Shown one piece after another: positions 25,724-34,353 of a stretch of DNA of 64,000 bases. The stretch is from Flavobacterium enshiense DK69 (GTDB lineage Bacteria > Bacteroidota > Bacteroidia > Flavobacteriales > Flavobacteriaceae). Position 1 is the first letter of the stretch. Every line of letters begins with the position of its first letter. The stretch lies in assembly GCF_000498495.1 (NCBI RefSeq), contig NZ_AVCS01000003.1, forward strand, positions 1 to 64,000, in the 5' to 3' direction. The notes beneath the pieces were generated by a model. That model did no database searches. It saw only the letters and a list, made by a program, of their open reading frames with translations, and was not told where the DNA came from. A program made the translations under genes and the position numbers.

Positions 25724-26287
25724 ATGGGTGCAACTTGGTATGAATGTAAAGTAAAATTCAGAAAAACCGATGAAACGGGAATACAAAAGGTAATAACAGA
25801 GCCTTATTTGGTAGATGCTTTATCTTATACGGAAGCAGAAAGCAGGATAACGGAAGAGATGACCGCTTATATTAGTGAAGAATTTAAAATCATGAATATA
25901 AAAGTGGCAAATTACGCAGAAATCCATCCTTTTGAGAATACAGACCGATGGTTCAGATCAAAAGTTTCCCTAACGGCTTATGATGAAGAAAGCGGTAAGG
26001 AGCGCAAGACAAATATGTATTTGTTAGTTCAAGCCAACGACGTAAAAGAGGCTTATGATAATACTGTTACAGCCATGAAAAATACGATGGGCGATTATAC
26101 CATCCCGGCAATTTCCGAGTCTCCGATTATGGATGTTTTCCCTTATTTCAGTGGCGAAGAAGATGCATTGGAACAAGCAGAAAAGTTTAATGCTCTTAAA
26201 GCTTCCAGACCAGTAAAAGAGGATGTAACAGAAATGGTTGACCACATGGAATTCGACCCGGAAATTGTTGCATCATTTCAAGAGTAA
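25724..26287 (+). CDS. DUF4494 family protein
   Basis: A 187-residue cytoplasmic protein that starts MGATWYECKVKFRKTDETG and matches the Bacteroidota DUF4494 family, with two related halves (strand-rich segments WYECKVKF and WFRSKVSLTAY, each followed by a helix carrying sequences EAESRITEEM and EAYDNTVTAM). The function is not known. The frame is open for 99 nt upstream, but the -7 box lies there. A palindromic hairpin at 26383-26420 follows the gene. Confidence 0.8.
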   Translation: MGATWYECKVKFRKTDETGIQKVITEPYLVDALSYTEAESRITEEMTAYISEEFKIMNIKVANYAEIHPFENTDRWFRSKVSLTAYDEESGKERKTNMYLLVQANDVKEAYDNTVTAMKNTMGDYTIPAISESPIMDVFPYFSGEEDALEQAEKFNALKASRPVKEDVTEMVDHMEFDPEIVASFQE

Positions 26288-26982
26288 ACATCAGTAGCTT
26301 TCTTAGCCAAATTCATGATTGGTATTGAAAAAATACGTGATTTCAAATCCACGATTAAGAACACGTAATCACTGAAAAAAATAAAAAATGCGCAAAGTCA
26401 GGAGACTTTGCGCATTTTTTATTTTCATAAAAACAGAATATAATCATTATGTACAATAGTCATGGTAGGAAGGTTTTCGACAAAATCATTTGACTTTTGG
26501 TTGCGGTTATGCCTTTTATGTGACGATGTAGTAGCTTCATTCTGATTTTTAAAGACAGATTGCCCTTTATATTTATTAATTGATTTTTAACTGTCTCTAA
26601 ATAAATGGCTTAAAAGATGCGTTTAGATTTTTAACATTTTAGGTTTATAAAGTTTACATATTTGATAAAGAAAATATTATTTTTATAAGGTATCTGTTAA
26701 AAAATGAAAAAATAAATGTCTAAAATTTTGCAGTATGTCAGAAAAGACAATGGATAGAAGTTGACCAATCTGAAATTACTATTAACAATAGAAATAAAGA
26801 AAAGAAAACTTTCCAAAGAGGATAAAATAATTTCTTTTTTTTGAGAATGTTGTAAAAGACATTCAAAAAAATGGCTGTCGTTCAATTATTTTCGGGGGAG
26901 AAATAATTGATAAAGTCCAGAATGTTTAGTAGCTATTTTAAACATATACCTTAACTACAAAAATTAAAAAAAAACAAAAATT
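26288..26982. other. AT-rich intergenic region
   Basis: Nearly 700 bp without a supportable gene. It holds hairpin copy A (26383-26420), a 13-base block TGGTAGGAAGGTT at 26463-26475 that recurs after hairpin copy C, and very AT-rich DNA from about 26560. Only short frames are open. It may carry the promoter of the vWA gene, though no TANNTTTG was found close to its start. Confidence 0.5.
26383..26420. repeat. Palindromic hairpin repeat, copy A
   Basis: Perfect 17-bp arms AAAAAATGCGCAAAGTC and GACTTTGCGCATTTTTT around loop AGGA. A-run and T-run flanks allow termination in both directions. Loop AGGA is the reverse complement of TCCT in copies B and C, so this copy is inverted relative to them. 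Confidence 0.85.
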
Positions 26983-27618
26983 ATGGACAGAAAACATCAG
27001 GTGCATAACCTAATTATTTTAGACGAAAGTGGCTCTATGGAATCCATAAAGCAAACAATAATTCAAGGGTTTAATGAAGTAATGCAAACTATACAAGGAA
27101 TTGAAAAACAATTTCCAGAGCAGGAGCATTTTATCTCCCTCGTGTCTTTTAATGGATTGGGGCATAAATTGCTGCATTTTATTGATCCTGCTACTAAACT
27201 CAAACAAATAGATGATACGAACTATCAACCTGACGCTTCTACGCCATTATTTGATGCAATGGGGTTTAGTATAAATAAATTAAAACAATCACTACAGGGA
27301 CAGTCTGACTACAATGTTCTCGTGACAATTTTGACAGATGGAGAAGAAAATGCTTCAACGGAGTTTTCGGGAAATGACATCAAAAAGCTTGTTGAAGAGT
27401 TAAAGCAAAACCGTTGGACATTCACTTATATTGGGACCGACCACGATGTGGAAAAAATCGCAATTTCTCTTTCAATCAATAACACTTTGGTCTTTAATAA
27501 AAACGAAGCCGATATAAAGGCAATGTTTGCAAAAGAAAGCAGGGCAAGGGCTAATTACAGTGAAAAAATACGTATGGATAGGGAAACGAGTTCCAATTAT
27601 TTTGACGATACGGAATAA
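26983..27618 (+). CDS. von Willebrand factor A domain protein
   Basis: A 211-residue cytoplasmic vWA protein. The MIDAS metal site is visible as DESGSM (about residues 14-19), the Thr in DASTPLFDAMG (about 83-93) and the Asp in TILTDGEENAS (about 114-124). No signal peptide or membrane segment, so an intracellular protein-protein interaction role is likely. vWA proteins often pair with MoxR or kinase/phosphatase partners in conflict or tellurite-type systems, but no such partner is adjacent here. It is followed by hairpin copy B. Confidence 0.88.
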   Translation: MDRKHQVHNLIILDESGSMESIKQTIIQGFNEVMQTIQGIEKQFPEQEHFISLVSFNGLGHKLLHFIDPATKLKQIDDTNYQPDASTPLFDAMGFSINKLKQSLQGQSDYNVLVTILTDGEENASTEFSGNDIKKLVEELKQNRWTFTYIGTDHDVEKIAISLSINNTLVFNKNEADIKAMFAKESRARANYSEKIRMDRETSSNYFDDTE

Positions 27619-27678
27619 TGAATAGAAATATACTTGGGTACTAACATTTTTTTGCATCAGGCAGGGGGATGTACGACC

Positions 27679-27867
27679 ATGGAACTTATTATCACTACAA
27701 CTGTAACTAAATGCGCAAAATCTCCTGACTTTGCGCATTTTTTAGACGAGAAAGTATACCAACTCAAATTGCAATTGGTTTCGGAGCATGAAGATCATGT
27801 TGTTCGTGTGGAACGTAGTTATGGAAAAGCCAAAAAACCGGAGGATTATATTCAGGGTTTTAAATGA
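27679..27867 (+). CDS. Doubtful small ORF containing hairpin copy B
   Basis: From ATG 27679 a 62-codon frame encodes MELIITTTVTKCAKSPDFAH, then a helical segment KVYQLKLQLVSEHEDHVVRV and the end YGKAKKPEDYIQGFK. Hairpin copy B (27711-27741) lies inside it. Either a small gene has absorbed the repeat or the frame is open by chance. No family is recognised, and the charged, helical composition of the second half is the only argument in favour. Confidence 0.3.
   Translation: MELIITTTVTKCAKSPDFAHFLDEKVYQLKLQLVSEHEDHVVRVERSYGKAKKPEDYIQGFK
27711..27743. repeat. Palindromic hairpin repeat, copy B
   Basis: ATGCGCAAAATC and GACTTTGCGCAT around loop TCCT, one mismatch in 12 bp, followed by TTTTTT-like T residues. 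It follows the vWA gene. Confidence 0.75.
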
Positions 27868-27972
27868 CTTATAGAAAATAACCGAAATCAGATTGTAGAA
27901 ACCCAAACATTTGTACAAAACCGGAAGAATTGGATGAAAAATCACTTAAAGGACTGAAATTGTTATTATCGC

Positions 27973-28452
27973 TTGAGATATGTATTAGGTAAAATTGAAA
28001 ATACAGTACTTGAAAAATCTGGATTACCAAAGAAAGGTAAAGACTTCATTGATCGTTTAGAAGTTGAGCATATTTTACCTCAAACGCCAAAAGACAAAAT
28101 TTTGACAATTGAATTTAAAGATAAAGATGATTATGCAAATTCTGTGTATAAATTAGGGAATGTTACTTTGATAGAATCCCAAATTAATCAAGCGGTAAAT
28201 AAATTTAATGATTTAAATTCCAATTGGTTTGAATTGAAGCAAAATGAGTATTCAAATTCAAATCTGACTTCAACAAATTTATTGAATCATAATTTTTCAA
28301 TAGGAAATAATACAGCATTAAATAGATTTAAAAACGATTCAGACTACATTTTTTTTAATTGGAATAAAGATAGTATTATAAAAAGACAAGAAATACTACT
28401 TGATTTAGTTTTTGATTCATGGAGAGTTAATGATAAAAGGATAGATAAGTAA
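27973..28452 (+). pseudogene. C-terminal remnant of a GmrSD-type (DUF262/DUF1524) restriction protein
   Basis: The open frame encodes only the DUF1524 HNH-like nuclease end of a GmrSD-type IV restriction protein: RYVLGKIENTVLEKSG, then the signature VEHILPQ (about residues 33-39), YKLGNVTLIESQINQAV and a closing helical part. The DUF262 NTPase/ParB-like domain that normally precedes it is absent, and there is no ATG or ribosome binding site at the beginning; upstream DNA has stops. It is therefore a 5'-truncated gene. The catalytic His and the Asn in the LGN motif remain. Its stop shares one base with the start of the next gene (TAATG), so the pair was once translationally coupled. Confidence 0.75.
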
Positions 28453-29351
28453 TGCCAAAATTCCTAAACACCAAAGGCCTAAGCGAGTGGATGTCTCGCA
28501 TTATTGATGAAACTGAAAGGGAATTAGTAATTATTTCTCCTTATCTGCAATTATCGAATAAAATATTTCAAAAGTTATTGAATGCTGATAGTCGCGGAGT
28601 TGAAACAATTTTGATTTATCGCGAAAATCAATTGAATGATTATGAAAAAGGTAAGTTATTGGCCATTGATAACTTAAATCTTATGCATCATCCTAATATA
28701 CATGCAAAGTGTCTGTATAATGAAAATTACTTGCTTATTGGTTCTATGAATTTATATGAGTATTCTGAAAAGAATAATAGGGAAATGGGTGTTTTGTTTC
28801 ATAAAGTTGATATTCCGGAATTTAGTGGAGATGCCTGGGGAAATGCGGACGGAGAAACAGTTTTTGATGAAGCTCTTGAAGAAATTCTCGAAATAAAAAA
28901 TGGAGCGGAAATGGAACGCCCAAGTAAAGAAACGATTGAAGACGGTTTTGAACTTGAGATTTTAAAAACGGAACAAGAAAAGCGGGATGAATATGTTAGA
29001 ATGATGAATTCTGTTTTTATGCATAAAAAATTTATTGTTGATAGTGATAAAGGCTATTTATGTAAAAGTTATATGGATAAAGTAGATGTATTGGTACATA
29101 CAAGAATAGAATTTTCAATGAAATTTGAAGAAACAAAGCAAAATTATCTATTCAATGCTTATAAGCCTAAAATGAGAGATTTGGAGTTTAGCATTCCAGG
29201 ATTTAAAATGTATTGGAATCGTCCGGATTGCATTTTATTGTATGATGATTCCAGACATCAGTTGTGGAAAAAAAATAATACCGCGGTCGAGGAGTTGGAA
29301 TTGCGTAAAAAAGGGATTGATGAAATGGTTCGATTTATTAAACAGTTATGA
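28452..29351 (+). CDS. Phospholipase D-like domain protein, partner of the GmrSD remnant
   Basis: A 299-residue protein with one PLD-superfamily HxK motif: IHAKCLYNENYLLIGSMNLY (about residues 83-102), where HxK and GSxN are the active-site elements. The N-terminal helix-strand pattern ELVIISPYLQLSNKIFQKLL is typical of the family. Residues about 180-299 form a domain I do not recognise. Single-HKD members work as dimers and include nucleases such as BfiI and Nuc. Start ATG overlaps the stop of the GmrSD fragment, suggesting a two-gene restriction/defence unit whose first gene is now broken. Whether it is still functional alone is unknown. Confidence 0.75.
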   Translation: MPKFLNTKGLSEWMSRIIDETERELVIISPYLQLSNKIFQKLLNADSRGVETILIYRENQLNDYEKGKLLAIDNLNLMHHPNIHAKCLYNENYLLIGSMNLYEYSEKNNREMGVLFHKVDIPEFSGDAWGNADGETVFDEALEEILEIKNGAEMERPSKETIEDGFELEILKTEQEKRDEYVRMMNSVFMHKKFIVDSDKGYLCKSYMDKVDVLVHTRIEFSMKFEETKQNYLFNAYKPKMRDLEFSIPGFKMYWNRPDCILLYDDSRHQLWKKNNTAVEELELRKKGIDEMVRFIKQL

Positions 29352-29389
29352 TTTTGATAAAAAACTGAAGATGCTTATATATCGGCCAC

Positions 29390-29409
29390 GCAAAGTCTCC
29401 TGACTTTGC
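29390..29409. repeat. Palindromic hairpin repeat, copy C (shortened)
   Basis: GCAAAGTC and GACTTTGC around TCCT; the outer ATGCGC/GCGCAT and the T run seen in other copies are lost. It follows the PLD gene by 38 nt. The block TGGTAGGAAGGTT begins at 29414. Confidence 0.75.
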
Positions 29410-29498
29410 CCGGTGGTAGGAAGGTTACAGGTCTGAATCCTGTCGAGGTCACAAGAGTTTCAAGAAAAAGATATTTGTAAAACAAGTAAATAATGTAA

Positions 29499-29774
29499 AT
29501 GGATTTTACGCTAACAATACAAAGAGGAGGATTTGCAGCTTTTGAAAAAACAGGAATATATCCTGAGTTTTTGCTTTTCCATTCGGCACAGCTTGGAACA
29601 TCATGGAGAGTGAAATTGAGGAGTGAAAAACAAAACGGCTTTTTGAAATTAAAAGGGCAGATTGCTTTCCATTATTATTTTGATGATGGTTTCTGTAAAA
29701 TGCAAAGTGTGACTAATGGAGTTGTCACTTCTGAATGGTATCCTGAACGGATTGTTATTGAGATGAGGGATTAA
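29499..29774 (+). CDS. Small hypothetical protein (91 aa)
   Basis: A 91-residue soluble protein of mixed strand and helix: MDFTLTIQRGGFAAFEKTG opens it and CKMQSVTNGVVTSEWYPERI leads into the terminal IEMRD. It is not a family I recognise. A truncated relative of its C-terminus lies at 25383-25490, 4 kb upstream, which shows the sequence has been duplicated within this region. Hairpin copy D follows the gene. The small size, lack of signal peptide and accessory context suggest an immunity-type or antitoxin-type protein, but that is speculation. Confidence 0.55.
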   Translation: MDFTLTIQRGGFAAFEKTGIYPEFLLFHSAQLGTSWRVKLRSEKQNGFLKLKGQIAFHYYFDDGFCKMQSVTNGVVTSEWYPERIVIEMRD

Positions 29775-29853
29775 ATATAAAGTCAATTCCCGTTTGCCAG
29801 AGCGAACATCTTGTCCGTAAACACAACGCAAACATATTGCATTACAAGGCTGC

Positions 29854-29885
29854 TGCGCAAAGTCTCTTGACTTTGCGCATTTTTT
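29854..29885. repeat. Palindromic hairpin repeat, copy D
   Basis: TGCGCAAAGTC (29854-29864) and GACTTTGCGCA (29869-29879), perfect 11 bp, loop TCTT, followed by a T run. It follows the 91-aa gene and can serve as its terminator. Confidence 0.85.
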
Positions 29886-30092
29886 ATATTTTCGAAAAAA
29901 GCAGCTGATGTATATGTGTTATCGGTAATGCTATGACGGAACAATTATATCAATCCTACACGAACGAATACAACAAGAAGGAAAAAGACTTTTTATTCAT
30001 ACCAAATGAAAGAAGTAAAACCATTGCTTACGAACTTGGTTTTGAAAATAAACTTTTACCTTTATAGTATTATTAACTTAAAATATCGAGCA

Positions 30093-30401
30093 ATGCACGC
30101 ACAAATAATCACTTATCAGTTAAATGATATTTCGCAAGCGGAATATCTTAAGAAAATGGTGGAACCAGATGCACCAATTATAGCGGAAGTAAAAGGCCTT
30201 ATTTCAAAAGTTTGGCTCGCAGACATAGAAAAAAACACTTTTGGAGGTTTCTATTTATGGGAAAACAAAGCGGCAATGGAGGATTTTATGAATTCTGACA
30301 TGGTAAAAGCAGTTGTAAGCCGACCGTTCGTAAAGAATGTTTCTTCGGTGGACTATGAAGTAAATCAAAGTGCTTCATTAATTACCAGGGGAATCAGATA
30401 G
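30093..30401 (+). CDS. YdhR-type putative mono-oxygenase
   Basis: A 102-residue dimeric alpha/beta barrel-like protein from ATG 30093 (MHAQIITYQL). Features match the YdhR family: an opening strand, the PIIAEVKGLISKVWLADIEK segment, GGFYLWENKAAMEDFMNS and a final FVKNVSSVDYEVN strand. Members may be cofactor-free mono-oxygenases; the substrate is not known. The open frame runs 87 nt further upstream, but the promoter-like TACCTTTA at 30057-30064 lies there. It stands alone. Confidence 0.75.
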   Translation: MHAQIITYQLNDISQAEYLKKMVEPDAPIIAEVKGLISKVWLADIEKNTFGGFYLWENKAAMEDFMNSDMVKAVVSRPFVKNVSSVDYEVNQSASLITRGIR

Positions 30402-30428
30402 TAAATTTGAAGACTGTGGTTCCGAAAT

Positions 30429-30450
30429 CCCCAACTTCTTAAAGTCGGGG
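30429..30450. repeat. GC-rich hairpin, possible IS200/IS605-type end
   Basis: CCCCAACTT and AAGTCGGGG around CTTA form a hairpin with one mismatch, standing out in AT-rich DNA. Similar short hairpins occur at the ends of IS200/IS605-family elements, but no transposase is seen in the window. Confidence 0.35.
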
Positions 30451-30508
30451 GGTGTTGGCAGTAATTTTATGAAGATTTGAGATAGCAACCACTACAAATA
30501 ATTTTAAA

Positions 30509-31114
30509 ATGAAAAATATTCTACAAAAAATTTCTGGTCTAATTGTAGCAACCATTCTTCTTTCGAGCTGTTCAAGTACAACGATTATTCAAAGTACACC
30601 ACCGGGTGCAGATGTTTATATTGATAGCCAGAAAAAAGGCACAACACCTCTTGAATATAGTGACACTAAAATTGTTGGATCTTCCACAGCCATGACTTTA
30701 AAAAAAGAAGGCTATAAAGACTTGATAATTAGTCTTGGACGTGATGAGCGCGCAGATGTTGTTGCTATAATAAGTGGCTGTTTTGTTTTGGTTCCATTTC
30801 TCTGGACAATGAAATATGATCCAATTCACAATTATGAACTTGTCCCCCAAACAGCTCAGAATTATCAAGCAGCTATTATAAATATTAATTCAAATTCGAC
30901 AGATGAACTTATAAAACTAAAAACCCTTTTAGAAAAAGATGCCATCACAAAAGATGATTTCACCTCGCTTAAAGCAAATATCTTAAATAATGATTATGAT
31001 TATAATAATAGTATTGCAGAAGAAATAATAAAATTGCGGAATCTTTTTGATTCTAATCTTTTGACAAAAGAAGAATACATTTCACAAAAGAATAAATTAG
31101 TACGACAAAATTAA
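30509..31114 (+). CDS. Lipoprotein with PEGA-like and two SHOCT-like motifs
   Basis: A 201-residue lipoprotein: signal peptide with lipobox LSSC (about residues 18-21), then a PEGA-type domain (about 24-70; STPPGADVYIDSQKKGTTP), a hydrophobic membrane-like stretch ADVVAIISGCFVLVPFLW (about 91-108), and two tandem SHOCT-like helical hairpins: ELIKLKTLLEKDAITKDDF (about 137-155) and EIIKLRNLFDSNLLTKEEY (about 174-192). SHOCT motifs commonly mediate oligomerisation at membranes; PEGA domains bind surfaces. Its exact role is unknown. No operon partner. Confidence 0.75.
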   Translation: MKNILQKISGLIVATILLSSCSSTTIIQSTPPGADVYIDSQKKGTTPLEYSDTKIVGSSTAMTLKKEGYKDLIISLGRDERADVVAIISGCFVLVPFLWTMKYDPIHNYELVPQTAQNYQAAIININSNSTDELIKLKTLLEKDAITKDDFTSLKANILNNDYDYNNSIAEEIIKLRNLFDSNLLTKEEYISQKNKLVRQN

Positions 31115-31292
31115 AACTACTCTCAACTGCAAATTTGCATGATTGAGAGCATTTCAGGAAAAAGAAACATTCTTTTTCATAAGTTCATTTTCGGTCGCCG
31201 AAAGAACTCAACTTTATTTCAGGAACTCAACAAATTTGTAAAGCGTTATTTATTCATATTTATGAAAACTCCTGAAGTATGAATGTTTAATT

Positions 31293-34200
31293 CTACGAGT
31301 TCATATTTTTTCTTGGTAAGTTAATTTCATGTTCCTGAGGATAAGGCGCACGGTGCGTCATGCTGACATCTTCACGGATTTGCTGATGTACTTTATATTG
31401 CCTGTCGTTTGCATTCGAATATCGAGGATCGGGGACAAAGGGCATTTTAGCCATTTTGGTAATGGTTATCGTAGGGAAATGAAAATCGACCTCGACATTT
31501 CCGAGCAGCAGATAACAACCACCACCCTGAAAAGGGTATTGCTCCAGACTGTTTGTAAAATGGGCAGTGTCAAAATATTCTCCCTCATTATCGATCCAGG
31601 TACCAAAATACATGGTACCCATTTTGGTAGGAACGTGTTTTCTTGAAATCAGATACCCCAACATTTTTACGGTCTTTTTATGATAGTGCAATAAATCTTT
31701 GGCCATTACGCTTCCGCGATATTTTGTCTGTAATAATTCGAATGGCGTAAAGGAAACCGGAAAGCCAAGCAGTTCGATTTCATCAAAAGCATCTTCAAAC
31801 GGTGAGCGTTCGAGTGTCGGCAATTCATATTCTTTTATGGGTTCCTGAAGGAGCATAAGGTTTCTGTTTTCAGGTTTGAAGTTTACCATAAGCAGTCTTG
31901 CAATGACCAGCAACTCGTTTTTCGATTTTCCGGTAAAGCGGAAAGCCCCGATAAAAATTAAAATCTGAATACTTTCGATACCAATGGGAATTCGGGTGAT
32001 AAAATCTTCCAATGATCGGAATTCGCCATTATTCTTACGTTCTTTAATCAGAAATTGTGCTGTTTTGGTTTCAAAGCTGTCTAGATGCATCAATCCTAAA
32101 TATACACCTGTGCCATATACCGTAGTTTCGAATTCGCTTTTGTTTACGCATGGATTTTGTATTATCGCCCCCGACATTTTGGCTTCATGCACATATACTT
32201 CGGTACGGTAAAAACCGCCTTGGTTATTGATGACAGCCACCATGAATTCGATGGGATAATGCACTTTCAGATAAAGACTTTGGTAACTTTCAACAGCGTA
32301 AGAAGCAGAGTGCGCCTTGCAGAATGAATAACCGGCAAAGGATTCAATCTGTCTGTAGATTTCCTCGCTCAATTTCAATGGATGTCCTTTTTGGGCGCAA
32401 CAGGCAAAGTAATTATCCTTTACTTTTTGCAATGCCGATTTTGAACGGCCTTTACCGCTCATGGCCCGGCGGAGAATATCTCCATCGGCAGCCGGGAGTC
32501 CGGCATAATGCAGGGCAATTTTAATCACGTCTTCCTGATATACCATGATGCCATAGGTTTCTCCGAGCTGTTCTTTAAAAACATCATGGAAATATTCGAA
32601 ACGGTCGGGGTGGTTATGCCTGAAGATATATTCCTTCATCATACCGGATTGTGCCACGCCGGGACGTATGATGGATGAAGCAGCTACGAGGGTTTTATAG
32701 TTATCGCATTTCAGACGGCGTAATAATCCCCGCATGGCAGGACTTTCAATGTAAAAACACCCGATTGTTTTTCCCCGGCTCAGGAATTCGTTAGCCGTTG
32801 CTTCATCTTTTGATAAAGAAGTATCGCGGATATCTACCCTGATTCCCCTGTTTTTTTCAATCACTTTTACGCTTTCATCGATATGGCCAATACCACGCTG
32901 GCTAAGGATGTCGAATTTTTCAAAACCGATATCTTCTGCAATGTGCATATCAAACAAAACAATCGGAAAACCTTTCGGAGGCATTTCCAAGGGGGTGTAA
33001 TTGGTTATGGGCTCTTCGGAAATCAATATCCCACAGGAATGCATACTGCGTTGATTGGGGTATTTTTCGAGCAGCATTCCATATTCCTGAACAAGTTTTA
33101 CCACAGAATTAGTATCATGAAGCGCCATGGGATTTTTGGCCAATACATCCAGTTCTTCTTTGGGTAAACCAAAAACTTTCCCCACTTCCCTGAATATGGA
33201 ACGGTACTTAAATTCTACATTGGTTCCGCAAAAAGCAACGTAATCGGCTCCATATTTATTAAAAATGTATGTGAGAATAATGTCACGCTCTTTCCATGAC
33301 CAGTCAATATCAAAATCGGGAGGGCTTTTGCGGTTTTCATTCAGGAAGCGTTCAAAATACAAATCCAGTTCAATAGGACAAATATCCGTTATGCCAAGGC
33401 AATAGCTCACGATACTGTTCGCGCCACTGCCACGACCGATATGGAGGAACCCCTGACTGTTGCTGTATTGGATAATATCCCAGGTTATCAGGAAATAACC
33501 GCTGAACTGCAATTGATCAATTACTTTTAATTCCTTTTCAACCCTTGCCAAGGCTTGCAGATTATTTTGACCGTATCTTTTTGATAATCCTTCATGAGCG
33601 AGTTTGGTCAGCAGTTCTATATCGCTTTCCCGGCTTTCGGTATAGAACTTTTTGTTTCTGGGTTTTTTGAATTCGAATTCAAAATTGCATTGATCGATTA
33701 GTTTTTCCGTGTTTTCGATGATTTGTGGGTATTCTGAAAATTTCGCAAGTAATTGTTCCAGAGGAATCATTACATCCGAAGTTTTGCAATAATCGTCATC
33801 CGAAAGTTTGGATAAGATTGTGTTGGTATCTATTGCCCGTAATATCTTATGCAGATTGAATTCTTTTTTTGTGCGGAAGGTAACAGGCTGCAGTATCACC
33901 ATTTTATGCAGCCAGGCTTTCCAATGTGGGAGAAATAATTTTGAAAGTTGTTCTGGACGGATGCCTATATATTCGTTTTCTTTCAATTCGGTTGGCGTTT
34001 CTTCGAAAGAATAAATGAAATATATGTCATTACACTCCGGAGCTGAAACCGGTAGGGGAGTGTTGTCAAAATTATGCTTGGTAAGAAAGCGGTTCAATTG
34101 TGCCAGTCCGTTTGCATTTTTAGCCAAGCCGATGTAACGTAATTTGTGATCGCAACGAAACTCCATTCCGACAAGCGGTTTGATATTGACTTCATTGCAC

Positions 34201-34349
34201 AGTTTTATAAAATCATAAATACCGGTTACCGTATTAATGTCTGTTAAAGCCATTGCCTGTACATTGTTGGCAACAGACTGCTGTACCAATTCGGAAACAG
34301 GGATAGTCCCGTAGCGCAGGGAGTGGAAGGAATGACAATTCAGGTACAT
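31293..34349 (-). CDS. DNA polymerase III alpha-type, error-prone (DnaE2-like)
   Basis: A 1018-residue C-family polymerase, shorter than replicative DnaE (about 1150-1500), with no C-terminal OB-tail extension. The PHP domain (about 1-200) opens HCHSFHSL and MALTDINTV. The catalytic palm carries PDFDIDW (about residues 343-349), with GRGSGANSIVSYCLGIT before it; a fingers region and HhH motifs follow. It follows dinB by 4 nt, so the two are an operon. Together with a divergently placed LexA-like repressor this is a damage-inducible mutagenesis unit. No imuA/imuB gene is present; DinB takes the accessory position. Symbol left open because DnaE2 subtype cannot be fixed by eye. Confidence 0.85.
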   Translation of the reverse strand: MYLNCHSFHSLRYGTIPVSELVQQSVANNVQAMALTDINTVTGIYDFIKLCNEVNIKPLVGMEFRCDHKLRYIGLAKNANGLAQLNRFLTKHNFDNTPLPVSAPECNDIYFIYSFEETPTELKENEYIGIRPEQLSKLFLPHWKAWLHKMVILQPVTFRTKKEFNLHKILRAIDTNTILSKLSDDDYCKTSDVMIPLEQLLAKFSEYPQIIENTEKLIDQCNFEFEFKKPRNKKFYTESRESDIELLTKLAHEGLSKRYGQNNLQALARVEKELKVIDQLQFSGYFLITWDIIQYSNSQGFLHIGRGSGANSIVSYCLGITDICPIELDLYFERFLNENRKSPPDFDIDWSWKERDIILTYIFNKYGADYVAFCGTNVEFKYRSIFREVGKVFGLPKEELDVLAKNPMALHDTNSVVKLVQEYGMLLEKYPNQRSMHSCGILISEEPITNYTPLEMPPKGFPIVLFDMHIAEDIGFEKFDILSQRGIGHIDESVKVIEKNRGIRVDIRDTSLSKDEATANEFLSRGKTIGCFYIESPAMRGLLRRLKCDNYKTLVAASSIIRPGVAQSGMMKEYIFRHNHPDRFEYFHDVFKEQLGETYGIMVYQEDVIKIALHYAGLPAADGDILRRAMSGKGRSKSALQKVKDNYFACCAQKGHPLKLSEEIYRQIESFAGYSFCKAHSASYAVESYQSLYLKVHYPIEFMVAVINNQGGFYRTEVYVHEAKMSGAIIQNPCVNKSEFETTVYGTGVYLGLMHLDSFETKTAQFLIKERKNNGEFRSLEDFITRIPIGIESIQILIFIGAFRFTGKSKNELLVIARLLMVNFKPENRNLMLLQEPIKEYELPTLERSPFEDAFDEIELLGFPVSFTPFELLQTKYRGSVMAKDLLHYHKKTVKMLGYLISRKHVPTKMGTMYFGTWIDNEGEYFDTAHFTNSLEQYPFQGGGCYLLLGNVEVDFHFPTITITKMAKMPFVPDPRYSNANDRQYKVHQQIREDVSMTHRAPYPQEHEINLPRKNMNS

Positions 34350-34353
34350 CGCG

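Noticed and set aside
26697..26885. 62-codon minus-strand frame in the AT-rich gap
   Set aside because: Composition is that of AT-rich non-coding DNA with no ribosome binding site or similarity to neighbours.
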